DNA from: Streptomyces sp. A0642
Lineage (GTDB): Bacteria; Actinomycetota; Actinomycetes; Streptomycetales; Streptomycetaceae
Direction of reading: 5' to 3'
NCBI RefSeq assembly: GCF_004795105.1
Contig: NZ_SSBL01000033.1
Coordinates: 1-64,000 of the forward strand
DNA: 64,000 bases
A program made the translations under genes and the position numbers. Shown piece by piece: positions 16,531 to 23,606 of this stretch. The notes beneath the pieces are model-generated. The model was not told where the DNA came from and ran no database searches. It worked only from the letters and a program-made list of their open reading frames with translations. Numbering within the stretch: position 1 is the first letter of the stretch; each line of letters opens with the position of its first letter.

Positions 16531-17892
16531 ATGGCATGGATCGTGGCGGTGATCGCCGTCATAGCCGCCGTGGCAGCAACGGCACGCTCCTACCGGGCCG
16601 CCCGCTCGGAACAGCTGGCCGTGGCCCACGCCGAGCTGGCCGAACGCCAGGCGAAGGCGGCAGAGGCCCGCACCGCAGCCCTCGTCGACGAGATCCGGCA
16701 GCTCGCGCGCAAGCGGATCCCGGCCGCCGCACTCGCCCTTTCCCACCCCAGCGCCCAGGTACCCGGGCTGCGGGAGGCCGCCGAGGTCGACGGCGCAGCC
16801 GCCAGGCTGCTCACCGAGGCCGTGCAGGCGGCCAGGACCGCGGTCATGGAGGAACGGCAGCGGGTCGACGCCGCGGCCCGCGCGGCGATGCGCGGCACCT
16901 CCGCCAAGATCCAGTCCCTGCTCAACCAGTCCCAGCAACTCCTGCACGAACTCCAGCACGAGTACGACGACCCGCGCATCCTGCAACTGGACTTCCGCAA
17001 CGAACTCGCACTGCGCCGCACCCAGTCCACCGCCGTGCTCTGCGACGCGTGGCCCGGCCTGGCGCGGCAGAGCTCACCCCTCGTCGAGATCGTCCTCGGC
17101 GCGCAGTCCCGGGTCGCGGGCTACGAGCGGATCAAGGTGGCCAACCACCTGCGCGACGAACGGCTCGCGCTCGCCGCCCGCGCCGCCGAACCGCTCGCGA
17201 TCGCGCTCGCCGAACTGCTCGCCAACGCCACCGCCTACTCGCACCCCGACACGGACGTACAGGTGACGGTCCAGCAGAGCGGCGGCCGCGGCGCGTTCCT
17301 GGTGGTCGACGACGCCGGCATCGGCATGGACGACGACGCGCTCGACCGGGCCCGCGCGCTGCTGGCCGGCCCCTCGGAGGTCCTGCTGACCGAGCTGGGC
17401 GACCCGCCGCAGACCGGATTCGCGGTCGTCGGCCGACTGGTGGTGCAGTACGGCTTCCACTGCCACATCGAGTCCTCGCCGTTCGGCGGCATGCGGACGA
17501 TCCTGCGCGTCCCCGCCCACCTGCTGACGGTGCTGGAGGACGACCACACCCTCTCCGCCCTGGCCCCCGCACCCGTGTCGGCCGCCCCCGCCCCGGAGCG
17601 GCCGGCCGTCCCCGCGGCGCCCGGCCCGCCGGAGCCGTTGCCCGCCGCGGCCCCTTCCGGGCTGCCCAGCAGACGCCGGCGCGCACCGCGGCCCGCGGCT
17701 GCCGCAACGGCCCCCGCGGCCCCGGCCGCGGAACAGATGCCCCGTACACCTGAGCAGGCCGAGTCTTCCTGGGCGGCACTCCAGCAGGGCACCCTGATCG
17801 GCAGGAGCGTCGCCGGGCGGGCCCCCGCACCGGATGCCGACGCCGAAGACCACCTGGGCGACCAGGACGACCAAGGAGACGAAGAGAAGTGA
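16531..17892 (+). CDS. cvnA: Conservon 1 CvnA: sensor-kinase-like ATPase
   Basis: A 453-residue membrane protein with one N-terminal helix (residues 1-20), a coiled-coil stretch (residues 25-160) and a histidine-kinase-type ATPase domain with N box ELLANATAYS and G box DDAGIGMDDD. The usual phosphoacceptor histidine motif is not evident, as is common for CvnA proteins. It lacks a large extracytoplasmic sensor domain, unlike the CvnA of conservon 2. The C-terminal 130 residues are an Ala/Pro-rich, then acidic, disordered tail. Family knowledge: CvnA-D form a membrane complex likened to a G-protein-coupled receptor system and affect development and secondary metabolism. The ATG at 16531 follows ACGCGGTAACGGC with no strong ribosome site. 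The stop overlaps cvnB by 4 bp. Confidence 0.88.
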   Translation: MAWIVAVIAVIAAVAATARSYRAARSEQLAVAHAELAERQAKAAEARTAALVDEIRQLARKRIPAAALALSHPSAQVPGLREAAEVDGAAARLLTEAVQAARTAVMEERQRVDAAARAAMRGTSAKIQSLLNQSQQLLHELQHEYDDPRILQLDFRNELALRRTQSTAVLCDAWPGLARQSSPLVEIVLGAQSRVAGYERIKVANHLRDERLALAARAAEPLAIALAELLANATAYSHPDTDVQVTVQQSGGRGAFLVVDDAGIGMDDDALDRARALLAGPSEVLLTELGDPPQTGFAVVGRLVVQYGFHCHIESSPFGGMRTILRVPAHLLTVLEDDHTLSALAPAPVSAAPAPERPAVPAAPGPPEPLPAAAPSGLPSRRRRAPRPAAAATAPAAPAAEQMPRTPEQAESSWAALQQGTLIGRSVAGRAPAPDADAEDHLGDQDDQGDEEK

Positions 17893-18314
17893 GCGCCCCC
17901 CGCCCCACCACCGGTGACCTCGCATGGGTGCTGACCCCGCTGCTTGAACTGCCCGGAGTCCAGCACGCGGTGGTCGCCACCGGCGACGGCCTCGTCGAGG
18001 GCGCTTCGCCCGGCCTCGACCGCGCCTCCGGCGAACGCGTCGCCGCGATGACGGCCACCCTGCACGCCGCGGCCCGTGCCTTCACCACCGCCTTCACCAA
18101 CGTCGAGGCCCCGCAACTGGCCCAGACGGTCGTCGAGTCGGACCTGGGCTTCGCCATCGTCGTACCGGCGGGAAAGAACACCACGCTCGCCCTGTTCGCC
18201 GAACCGGGCGCGAAACTCGGCGACATCGCCTACCAGATGCAGGTGCAGGTCACCGCGCTGACGCGGGCGATGCACGCCCCCGCCCGCCAACAGGACCCCG
18301 CCGCCCGGCCATGA
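17889..18314 (+). CDS. cvnB: Conservon 1 CvnB: roadblock/LC7 protein
   Basis: A 141-residue roadblock/LC7 domain protein. The fold is indicated by LLELPGVQHAVVATGDGLVEGAS near the N-terminus and the FAIVVPAGKNTTLALF strands. Roadblock proteins act as scaffolds or regulators for small Ras-like GTPases, here the CvnD at 18642. Its GTG overlaps the cvnA stop (GTGA), and its own stop overlaps the cvnC start (ATGA), so translation of A-B-C is coupled. Confidence 0.9.
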   Translation: MSAPRPTTGDLAWVLTPLLELPGVQHAVVATGDGLVEGASPGLDRASGERVAAMTATLHAAARAFTTAFTNVEAPQLAQTVVESDLGFAIVVPAGKNTTLALFAEPGAKLGDIAYQMQVQVTALTRAMHAPARQQDPAARP

Positions 18315-18664
18315 CCGCCGGCCCAGGGCGCCGCCTCATCCCCGCCTACCTCGTCACCGGTGGCCGGTCCCGGCCCGCCGGCCCCGCGCTCGACCGGCTC
18401 GCCGTGCTCGTACGCACCGGGGAAGCCCTGCCGCAGGACATTGGATCCGAGCAGCGAAGGCTGTGCGATCTGCTGGAGCCGGGCGCCCTCACCGTCGTCG
18501 AGTGCGCGGCCCATCTGGACCTGCCGGTCAGTGCCACCGTATTCCTGGCCACGGACCTCGCGGCCGCCGGACTTCTGCTCACGCGACCACCGATACCCAG
18601 TGCCGGGGAGATCGACCGGTCGCTCGTCGAGAGGCTGCTCGTTGGACTCCGCTCCCTCCACTGA
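18311..18664 (+). CDS. cvnC: Conservon 1 CvnC: DUF742 protein
   Basis: A 117-residue DUF742 protein. It has the usual R-x-IPAYLVTGGR start, then a winged-helix-like part, LCDLLEPGALTVVECAAHLDLPVSATVFLATDLAAAGLL cut here into its typical pieces: ECAAHLDLPVS and TDLAAAGLL. It is a little shorter than the CvnC of conservon 2 (138 residues), which has a longer acidic N-terminus. CvnC proteins are always found with CvnB and CvnD; their biochemical role is unclear. The ATG overlaps cvnB, and the 3' end overlaps the likely cvnD start by 23 bp. Confidence 0.88.
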   Translation: MTAGPGRRLIPAYLVTGGRSRPAGPALDRLAVLVRTGEALPQDIGSEQRRLCDLLEPGALTVVECAAHLDLPVSATVFLATDLAAAGLLLTRPPIPSAGEIDRSLVERLLVGLRSLH

Positions 18665-19274
18665 CCGGACGGACGTCGGCTATCTGCCGGACGCCGCCCG
18701 GACCCTGATGAAACTCGTCGTCACGGGTCCCTTCGGCGTGGGCAAGACGACCCTGATCCGCACCCTCTCGGAGATCCCCACGCTCCACACCGAAGAGGCG
18801 ATGACCCAGTCCAGCACCCTGCTCGACGACACCGCGGGACTTCCCGACAAGACGACGACCACGGTCGCCATCGACTTCGGACGCCTCACCGTCCCGGACG
18901 ACCTCGTGCTGTACATGTTCGGCACGCCGGGCCAGGACCGGTTCCTGCCCCTGTGGGAGGACATCGCGCGCGGAGCGCTGGGCGCGCTCATCCTGGTGGA
19001 CACCCGCCGGCTCGCCGATTCCTTCGCCGTCATGGACATGGTCGAGGAGCAGGGACTGCCGTACGCCGTGGCGGTCAACCGCTTCCCCGACGCCCCCGCC
19101 CACAGCGACGAGGTCCTGCGCACGCACCTCGACCTCGCAGCCGGGACCCCGCTGGTCCAGTGCGACGCGCGCGAACGACGCGGCAGCATCGACGCCCTGA
19201 TCGCCCTGGCCGAACACGTGCTGACCCGGCTGCCGCAGGCCGGGGAGCCGCAAGCCGAGGATCCGAGGACGTGA
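18642..19274 (+). CDS. cvnD: Conservon 1 CvnD: Ras-like GTPase
   Basis: A 210-residue ATP/GTP-binding protein of the CvnD/MglA-like family. Visible motifs are the P-loop GPFGVGKTT, the switch region TVAIDFGRLTV, YMFGTPGQDRF (the DxxG equivalent) and VNRFPD in place of NKxD. The TTG at 18642 was chosen because GAGAGG precedes it by 6 nt and it gives the standard CvnD start, DRTDVGYLPDAARTLMKLV. It overlaps cvnC by 23 bp. It should switch with GTP under control of CvnB and act on membrane-associated partners. Confidence 0.88.
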   Translation: MDSAPSTDRTDVGYLPDAARTLMKLVVTGPFGVGKTTLIRTLSEIPTLHTEEAMTQSSTLLDDTAGLPDKTTTTVAIDFGRLTVPDDLVLYMFGTPGQDRFLPLWEDIARGALGALILVDTRRLADSFAVMDMVEEQGLPYAVAVNRFPDAPAHSDEVLRTHLDLAAGTPLVQCDARERRGSIDALIALAEHVLTRLPQAGEPQAEDPRT

Positions 19275-19335
19275 AGCCCGGGGCCCCCGCAGGCCCAGGA
19301 CCGCAGCCGAAGAACCCGCAGCCCGAGGATCCGTC

Positions 19336-20604
19336 ATGACCACGCATTCGCTTCCGCAGCCGCCGCAGCCCATGGCGCTGTACGGCCCCGACTTCGCGGC
19401 CGACCCGCACGGCCACTACCGCAGACTGCGGGAACACGGCCCTCTCGCCCCGGTCCGGATCGCCCCCGGGGTCGAGGCGATGCTCGTCACCGACTACCAG
19501 GCCGCCGTCGACGTGCTGCGCGACACCCACACCTTCAGCAAGGACCCCCGCGCCTGGCAGGCGACGATTCCGGCGGACTCCCCGGTCCTGCCGGTGCTCG
19601 GGCACCGGCCCACGGCGCTGTTCAGCGACGGCGCGGAGCACGCCCGCTACCGGGACGCGATCAACGACACCCTCGCCTTGATCGAGCCCCACATCCTGCG
19701 GGCCGAGGTGGCCAGGGTCGCCCAGCAGCTCATCGGGGCGTTCGCCGCGACCGGCAGCGGCGACCTCGTCGCCCAGTACGCCCGGCGGCTCCCGCTGCAC
19801 GTCTTCGTCACCTGGTTCGGCGTCGATCCGGCGGACGGCGAACGGATCGTCGACGGCATCGGCGGCATGATGAACCCGGCCCAGGGCGCCCCCGCCGCGT
19901 ACGCCGACCTCGTCGACGTCGTCACCCGGCTCGTCGCCGACCGGCGCAGCCGGCCGCGCCGCGACCTCACGTCGTACTTCCTCGCCCACCCGGCCCAGCT
20001 CGACAACGACGAGACTGTGCGTCAGATCACGCTGCTGATGAGCGCGGGCCACGATCCGGCGAGCAATCTGATCGGCAACGCGATCCTCCACATGCTCACC
20101 GACGAGCGGTACGCGGGCTCTCTCCACCGGGGCGCGATGACCGCCCACGAAGCCATCAACGAGGTCCTGTGGCAGGACCCGCCGATCGCCAACCTGGCGG
20201 CGCACTACCCGCGCCACGACACCGAGTTCCACGGGGTCCGGCTCCGCGCCGGGCAGCTGGTCCTCGTCTCGTTCGGAGCAGCCAACACGCAGTCCGGGCA
20301 GCTCACTTCGGAGGCCGGGGTGCGTTCCGGAGGCAGCGCCCACCTGGCCTGGTCGGCCGGTCCCCACCGATGCCCCGCCAAGCAGCCGGCGCTCCTCATC
20401 GCGATGACGGCGATCGAGCAGCTGACCAGTCAGCTGTGCGATGCGAAACTGGCCGTCCCGGTCAGCGAACTGCTCTGGCGTCCGGGGCCGTTCCACCGGG
20501 CGCTGGCGCACCTTCCGGTACGTTTCACCCCGATCGACATCACCGTGCCCGCGGTCCCGGACCGGCTTCCGGCCGGACAGCCGGACGTTCCGATCGGTTC
20601 CTGA
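19336..20604 (+). CDS. cvnE: Conservon 1 cytochrome P450 (CvnE-like) with unusual motifs
   Basis: A 422-residue P450-fold protein 61 bp after cvnD, the place where some conservons carry a P450. The heme-ligand loop is AWSAGPHRCPAKQPA: the cysteine is kept, but the usual Phe at the start is replaced by Trp and the Gly after Cys by Pro-Ala. The I-helix reads LLMSAGHDPASN, with Asp-Pro where most P450s have an acid-Thr pair used for oxygen activation. The K-helix ExxR appears only weakly, near NEVLWQDPP. These changes suggest weak or altered oxygen chemistry, perhaps a sensory or structural role. No ferredoxin gene is adjacent. The ATG at 19336 has GAGGA about 6 nt upstream. Confidence 0.85.
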   Translation: MTTHSLPQPPQPMALYGPDFAADPHGHYRRLREHGPLAPVRIAPGVEAMLVTDYQAAVDVLRDTHTFSKDPRAWQATIPADSPVLPVLGHRPTALFSDGAEHARYRDAINDTLALIEPHILRAEVARVAQQLIGAFAATGSGDLVAQYARRLPLHVFVTWFGVDPADGERIVDGIGGMMNPAQGAPAAYADLVDVVTRLVADRRSRPRRDLTSYFLAHPAQLDNDETVRQITLLMSAGHDPASNLIGNAILHMLTDERYAGSLHRGAMTAHEAINEVLWQDPPIANLAAHYPRHDTEFHGVRLRAGQLVLVSFGAANTQSGQLTSEAGVRSGGSAHLAWSAGPHRCPAKQPALLIAMTAIEQLTSQLCDAKLAVPVSELLWRPGPFHRALAHLPVRFTPIDITVPAVPDRLPAGQPDVPIGS

Positions 20605-20652
20605 ACCGTGTCGCTGGTAGGCCGAACGGGTGAGGGGCGAGAGAATTGCCCG

Positions 20653-20712
20653 ATGAACAGTGAGCGCAGCCGGCGCAACGCCAACCGAAGCACAGACGGG
20701 GTGGTCCGGTGA
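20653..20712 (+). CDS. Possible 19-residue leader ORF before sflB
   Basis: A short frame starting ATG at 20653 encodes MNSERSRRNANRSTDGVVR and stops with TGA overlapping the GTG start of the SepF-like gene (GTGA). A purine-rich GAGGGGCGAGAG lies about 8-20 nt upstream. The overlap is the coupling arrangement seen throughout this window, which is the only reason to list it; it may be chance. Confidence 0.25.
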   Translation: MNSERSRRNANRSTDGVVR

Positions 20713-21107
20713 GCAGGTACGACAGGTACGACGTCACGGACGAGCAGTGGGAGGGACTGGCCCAGGTCGTGCCTCTGCGCAGTCGCAACGAGTGGCCTTC
20801 GCGTGTGGACCACCGCACGGTTCCGGACGAGCAGGAGCACGCCGAGCAGCGCCGCATGGTGGTGCTGCGGGTGCAGGTCTTCGCGGACGCGCGCGAGGTC
20901 GCCGACTACCTGGTCGCGCAGATTCCGGTGCTCCTCGACCTGACCAGCGCCGAGAGCGATGTGGCCAAGCGGATCCTGGACTTCACCAGCGGGGTCGTCT
21001 TCGGGCTGGGCAGCGGGATGCACCGGGTCGACCGGAACGTCTTCCTGCTGTCTCCCGTCGGCATGGAGGTCGAGGGCGTGACGGCGGCGGGGCTTCCGGG
21101 CGCGTAG
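20709..21107 (+). CDS. sflB: SepF-like protein, probably SflB
   Basis: A 132-residue SepF family protein. The SepF core is visible from VVLRVQVFADAREVADYLV through LLDLTSAESDVAKRILDFTSGVVFGLGSGMHRVDRNVFLLSPVG in pieces, including the conserved RILDFTSG and the final strand FLLSPVGMEVEG. The N-terminal membrane-binding helix and linker of true SepF are short or absent. Family knowledge: SepF tethers FtsZ to the membrane; Streptomyces carry extra SepF-like proteins, SflA and SflB, that affect septation and hyphal shape. The order of the nine genes from here to ornithine carbamoyltransferase agrees with my memory of the sflB locus of S. coelicolor, the basis for the symbol. The start is the GTG at 20709. 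Confidence 0.75.
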   Translation: MSRYDRYDVTDEQWEGLAQVVPLRSRNEWPSRVDHRTVPDEQEHAEQRRMVVLRVQVFADAREVADYLVAQIPVLLDLTSAESDVAKRILDFTSGVVFGLGSGMHRVDRNVFLLSPVGMEVEGVTAAGLPGA

Positions 21108-21189
21108 CCGGCACTCCGAGGACGGGCCGACCGGGGCTGCCGGGCGTTCGGTGTGTCCGGCCCCTGACCCGGCTGCCACCCGGCCGGTA

Positions 21190-21387
21190 CGCCGTGACCG
21201 GGGTGGCTGCGTGCTCGGTTCGTGCGCGGTGACCGGGTGGCTGCGTGCTCGGTCCGTGCGCCGTGACCGGGTGACCGCGCGCTCGGTCCGCACGCCGTGA
21301 CCGGGCTGCTGAGCGGTCCGCACGCCCTGATCGGGGCGCTTACGCATGCGGTACGCGTGCCGTGACCGGGTGCGGCCCCGGCACGCC
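21190..21387. repeat. Degenerate tandem repeat, about 34-bp unit
   Basis: The 317-bp gap between sflB and the MazG-like gene is mostly six imperfect tandem copies of a unit starting CGCCGTGACCGGG and continuing to GCTCGGTCCG. Unit starts are 21190, 21225, 21259, 21293, 21323 and about 21356, with lengths 35, 34, 34, 30, 33 and about 32. The first three are well conserved; the later ones decay. No gene or hairpin explains it. The short left part of the gap (21108-21189) holds nothing identifiable. Confidence 0.7.
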
Positions 21388-21424
21388 GTTCGCTCGCCGG
21401 TGTGGCGGTGGTAGACCTGGTGCC

Positions 21425-21784
21425 GTGACTGAACTCGATGTACGCGCGCTCCAGCAACGGCTCGCCGCATTCGCGGCCGCACGCGACTGGGGGCGGTTCC
21501 ACACCCCGAAGAACCTCGCGTCGGCGCTGAGTGTCGAGGCCGCCGAACTCATGGAGGTCTTCCAGTGGCTGACGCCGGAACAGTCGGCGCGCGTGATGGA
21601 GGACCCCGCGACGGCGCCCAGGGTCACGGACGAGGTCGCGGACGTTCTCGCCTACCTGCTTCAGTTCTGCGAGGTGCTGGGCATCGACGTGCTGGCGGCG
21701 CTGGCGGCGAAAATCGAGCGGAACGAAGGGCGCTTTCCGGTACCGGGGCCGGTGGATCCCCCGCTCCGTCACTCTTCGGAGTGA
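21425..21784 (+). CDS. MazG-like nucleotide pyrophosphohydrolase
   Basis: A 119-residue protein of the all-alpha NTP pyrophosphatase superfamily, which hydrolyses (d)NTPs to the monophosphate and pyrophosphate. The magnesium-binding pattern is present as EAAELMEVFQW and, after 22 residues, DEVADVLAYLL. Its size and the DWGRFHTPKNLASALSVE start match the small dCTPase/MazG-like group that cleans the nucleotide pool of modified or excess nucleotides. The GTG at 21425 gives the normal family start (MTELDVRALQQRL in relatives). It may be leaderless, with TAGACC 7 nt upstream. Confidence 0.82.
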   Translation: MTELDVRALQQRLAAFAAARDWGRFHTPKNLASALSVEAAELMEVFQWLTPEQSARVMEDPATAPRVTDEVADVLAYLLQFCEVLGIDVLAALAAKIERNEGRFPVPGPVDPPLRHSSE

Positions 21785-21909
21785 TCAACTTGTTCACATT
21801 CGACTGCGTGTCCACAGATTTCCGAAATCCTCTGGTCTTTCGGTACCTCCGCCCTCACTGTGGGTAATGGAAGAGGTGAGCGGGTTTTCGTGTCGAACGG
21901 GGGCATGGG

Positions 21910-22446
21910 ATGGAAGCGGTGCGGCTTGTAGCAGTCATCCGGACGGCGTTGGCGCACAGCCGGGGCACGCCGGACATCATCGCCGAGGCCTGGCAGGCCC
22001 AGGCACTGGCTCAGGCGATCGGGAGCCGGCTGGCGGCGAGCGGCCCCAAGGAGTTACGGGGCGAGGCGAGCGGACTCAGCGAGATCGGCGGACGGACCAA
22101 CGGAGCGCTGGACCACCCGGCGGCCAGGGCCGGTGTGGCCCGGGCCGCGCAGCTCTCCGAGGTGACCGATCCGCGAGCGGCCCTGATCGGCCTCGGCGCG
22201 CTGCTCGGGGAGGTGGGCATAGCCCTGGTCGGGGTGGCGTGCGACACGGATGAGCAGGGCTTGTACTGGCAGTGCATGGAGGCGATCGACGCAGCCGACG
22301 AGTCGACGGACCGGGTGCACGGCATGCTCCGGCTCCTCGACGAGCGGGACCGGGAGCGCCGGGAGGATCTGGAGCGCGGCCGGGAGCGGGACGGCCCGCA
22401 CGGGGTCCTGCACGGACCGGTGGGCCCGGTCGCCGACACCGGCTGA
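21910..22446 (+). CDS. Hypothetical protein with a TTA codon
   Basis: A 178-residue, mostly helical soluble protein that I recognise only as a Streptomyces-type protein of unknown function. It begins MEAVRLVAVIRTALAHSRG. The middle is Ala/Gly-rich with a weakly hydrophobic helix (LIGLGALLGEVGIALVGVA), and the C-terminus is highly charged (RDRERREDLERGRERDG). Codon 49 (22054-22056) is TTA, read only by the bldA leucyl-tRNA in Streptomyces, so full translation is predicted only late in development or growth. A GTGTCCACA/TTGTTCACA pair at 21790-21816 precedes it. Confidence 0.7.
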   Translation: MEAVRLVAVIRTALAHSRGTPDIIAEAWQAQALAQAIGSRLAASGPKELRGEASGLSEIGGRTNGALDHPAARAGVARAAQLSEVTDPRAALIGLGALLGEVGIALVGVACDTDEQGLYWQCMEAIDAADESTDRVHGMLRLLDERDRERREDLERGRERDGPHGVLHGPVGPVADTG

Positions 22447-22524
22447 GCGTCCGGCATCCGGGTCGCCCGGGGCGCGGCGACGTGGGGAGGACCACCGGAG
22501 CGGAATCCGCGAGGCCCGGAGGTG

Positions 22525-22530
22525 CAGGAT
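22525..22530 (+). promoter_or_regulatory. -10 hexamer for a leaderless transcript
   Basis: CAGGAT, a common Streptomyces vegetative -10 variant, ends 6 nt before the ATG at 22537. The GGAGG at 22518-22522 is too far from that ATG to act as its ribosome site. Confidence 0.4.
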
Positions 22531-22536
22531 GGATGC

Positions 22537-23460
22537 ATGGATCTTCGAATCTTCACCGAGCCCCAGCAAGGGGCGAGCTATGACACCCTGCTCACCGTCG
22601 CGAAGGCGGCCGAGGACCTCGGTTTCGACGCCTTCTACCGCTCCGACCACTATCTGCGCATGGGACAGGGCGACGGACTGCCCGGCCCCACGGACGCATG
22701 GATCACGCTGGCCGGGCTGGCGCGCGAGACCAAGCGGATCCGTCTCGGCACCCTGATGACGGCGGGGACGTTCCGGCTTCCCGGTGTGCTCGCCATCCAG
22801 GTGGCGCAGGTCGACCAGATGTCCGGCGGTCGCGTCGAGCTGGGCCTCGGCGCCGGCTGGTTCGAGCAGGAACACAAGGCGTACGGCATCCCGTTCCCCA
22901 AGGAGAAGTTCGGCCGGCTGGAGGAGCAGCTGGCGATCGTCACCGGTCTGTGGGCCACCGAGGTCGGCAAGACGTTCAGTTTCGACGGCACCTACTACCA
23001 GCTCACCGACTCGCCCGCGCTGCCCAAGCCCGCGCAGGCCAAGGTCCCGGTGCTGATCGGCGGGCACGGGGCGAAGCGGACACCGCGGCTGGCCGCGCAG
23101 TACGCGGACGAGTTCAACATCCCGTTCGCCTCGCTGGAGGACAGCGAGAAGCAGTTCGGCCGGGTCAGGACGGCGGCCGCGGAGGCGGGCCGGAGGCCCG
23201 ACGACCTGGTGTACTCCAACGCTCTGGTCGTCTGCGTCGGCAAGGACGACGCGGAGGTGGCGCGCCGTGCCGCCGTCATCGGGCGGGACGTGGCGGAGCT
23301 GAAGGCCAACGGACTGGCCGGCTCGCCCGCCGAGGTGGTCGACAAGATCGGCCGGTTCGGCGAGATCGGGGCCTCGCGCATCTACCTCCAGGTGCTGGAC
23401 CTCGACGACCTGGAACACCTGGAGCTGATCTCGTCGCAGGTCCAGTCTCAGCTCACCTGA
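22537..23460 (+). CDS. LLM-class F420-dependent oxidoreductase
   Basis: A 307-residue TIM-barrel flavin/deazaflavin oxidoreductase of the luciferase-like monooxygenase superfamily. Typical segments are AEDLGFDAFYRSDHYLRM, IRLGTLMTAGTFRLPGVLA, VELGLGAGWFEQEHKAYGI and VPVLIGGHGAKRTPRLAA. The last two are the phosphate- and cofactor-binding loops of F420-dependent members. It reduces or oxidises an unknown small molecule in the cytoplasm. The ATG at 22537 gives the family start MDLRIFTEPQQGA. Neighbours do not point to a pathway. Confidence 0.87.
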   Translation: MDLRIFTEPQQGASYDTLLTVAKAAEDLGFDAFYRSDHYLRMGQGDGLPGPTDAWITLAGLARETKRIRLGTLMTAGTFRLPGVLAIQVAQVDQMSGGRVELGLGAGWFEQEHKAYGIPFPKEKFGRLEEQLAIVTGLWATEVGKTFSFDGTYYQLTDSPALPKPAQAKVPVLIGGHGAKRTPRLAAQYADEFNIPFASLEDSEKQFGRVRTAAAEAGRRPDDLVYSNALVVCVGKDDAEVARRAAVIGRDVAELKANGLAGSPAEVVDKIGRFGEIGASRIYLQVLDLDDLEHLELISSQVQSQLT

Positions 23461-23485
23461 GAACAGGCCGGCCCGCAGCCCGCAA

Positions 23486-23553
23486 CCGGTAGTCCCGGCC
23501 CACCGGTAGCCGGCGGCCGGTAGTGCCGACCCGCCAGTTCCGGCAACCGGTAG
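23486..23553. repeat. Four CCGGTAG repeats before the methyltransferase gene
   Basis: CCGGTAG occurs at 23486-23492, 23503-23509, 23517-23523 and 23547-23553, each in a GC-rich surround of the form CCGGTAGYSCCGG. It fills most of the 146-bp gap before the homocysteine methyltransferase. It could fold into several small hairpins or be simple repeat expansion. Confidence 0.4.
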
Positions 23554-23606
23554 CCCCGGACGCCGTCCGCAGCCGCGCCCCGCCACCTGAGAGAGAGGAG
23601 CCTCCT

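Noticed and set aside
20430..21482. Long minus-strand frame over the end of the P450, sflB and the tandem repeat
   Set aside because: Arg/Pro/Thr-rich translation typical of the antisense of GC-rich genes; it runs through recognisable genes on the other strand.
21790..21816. TTGTTCACA and GTGTCCACA, resembling DnaA boxes
   Set aside because: Only two imperfect copies, and no origin genes nearby; insufficient for a replication or DnaA-control claim.
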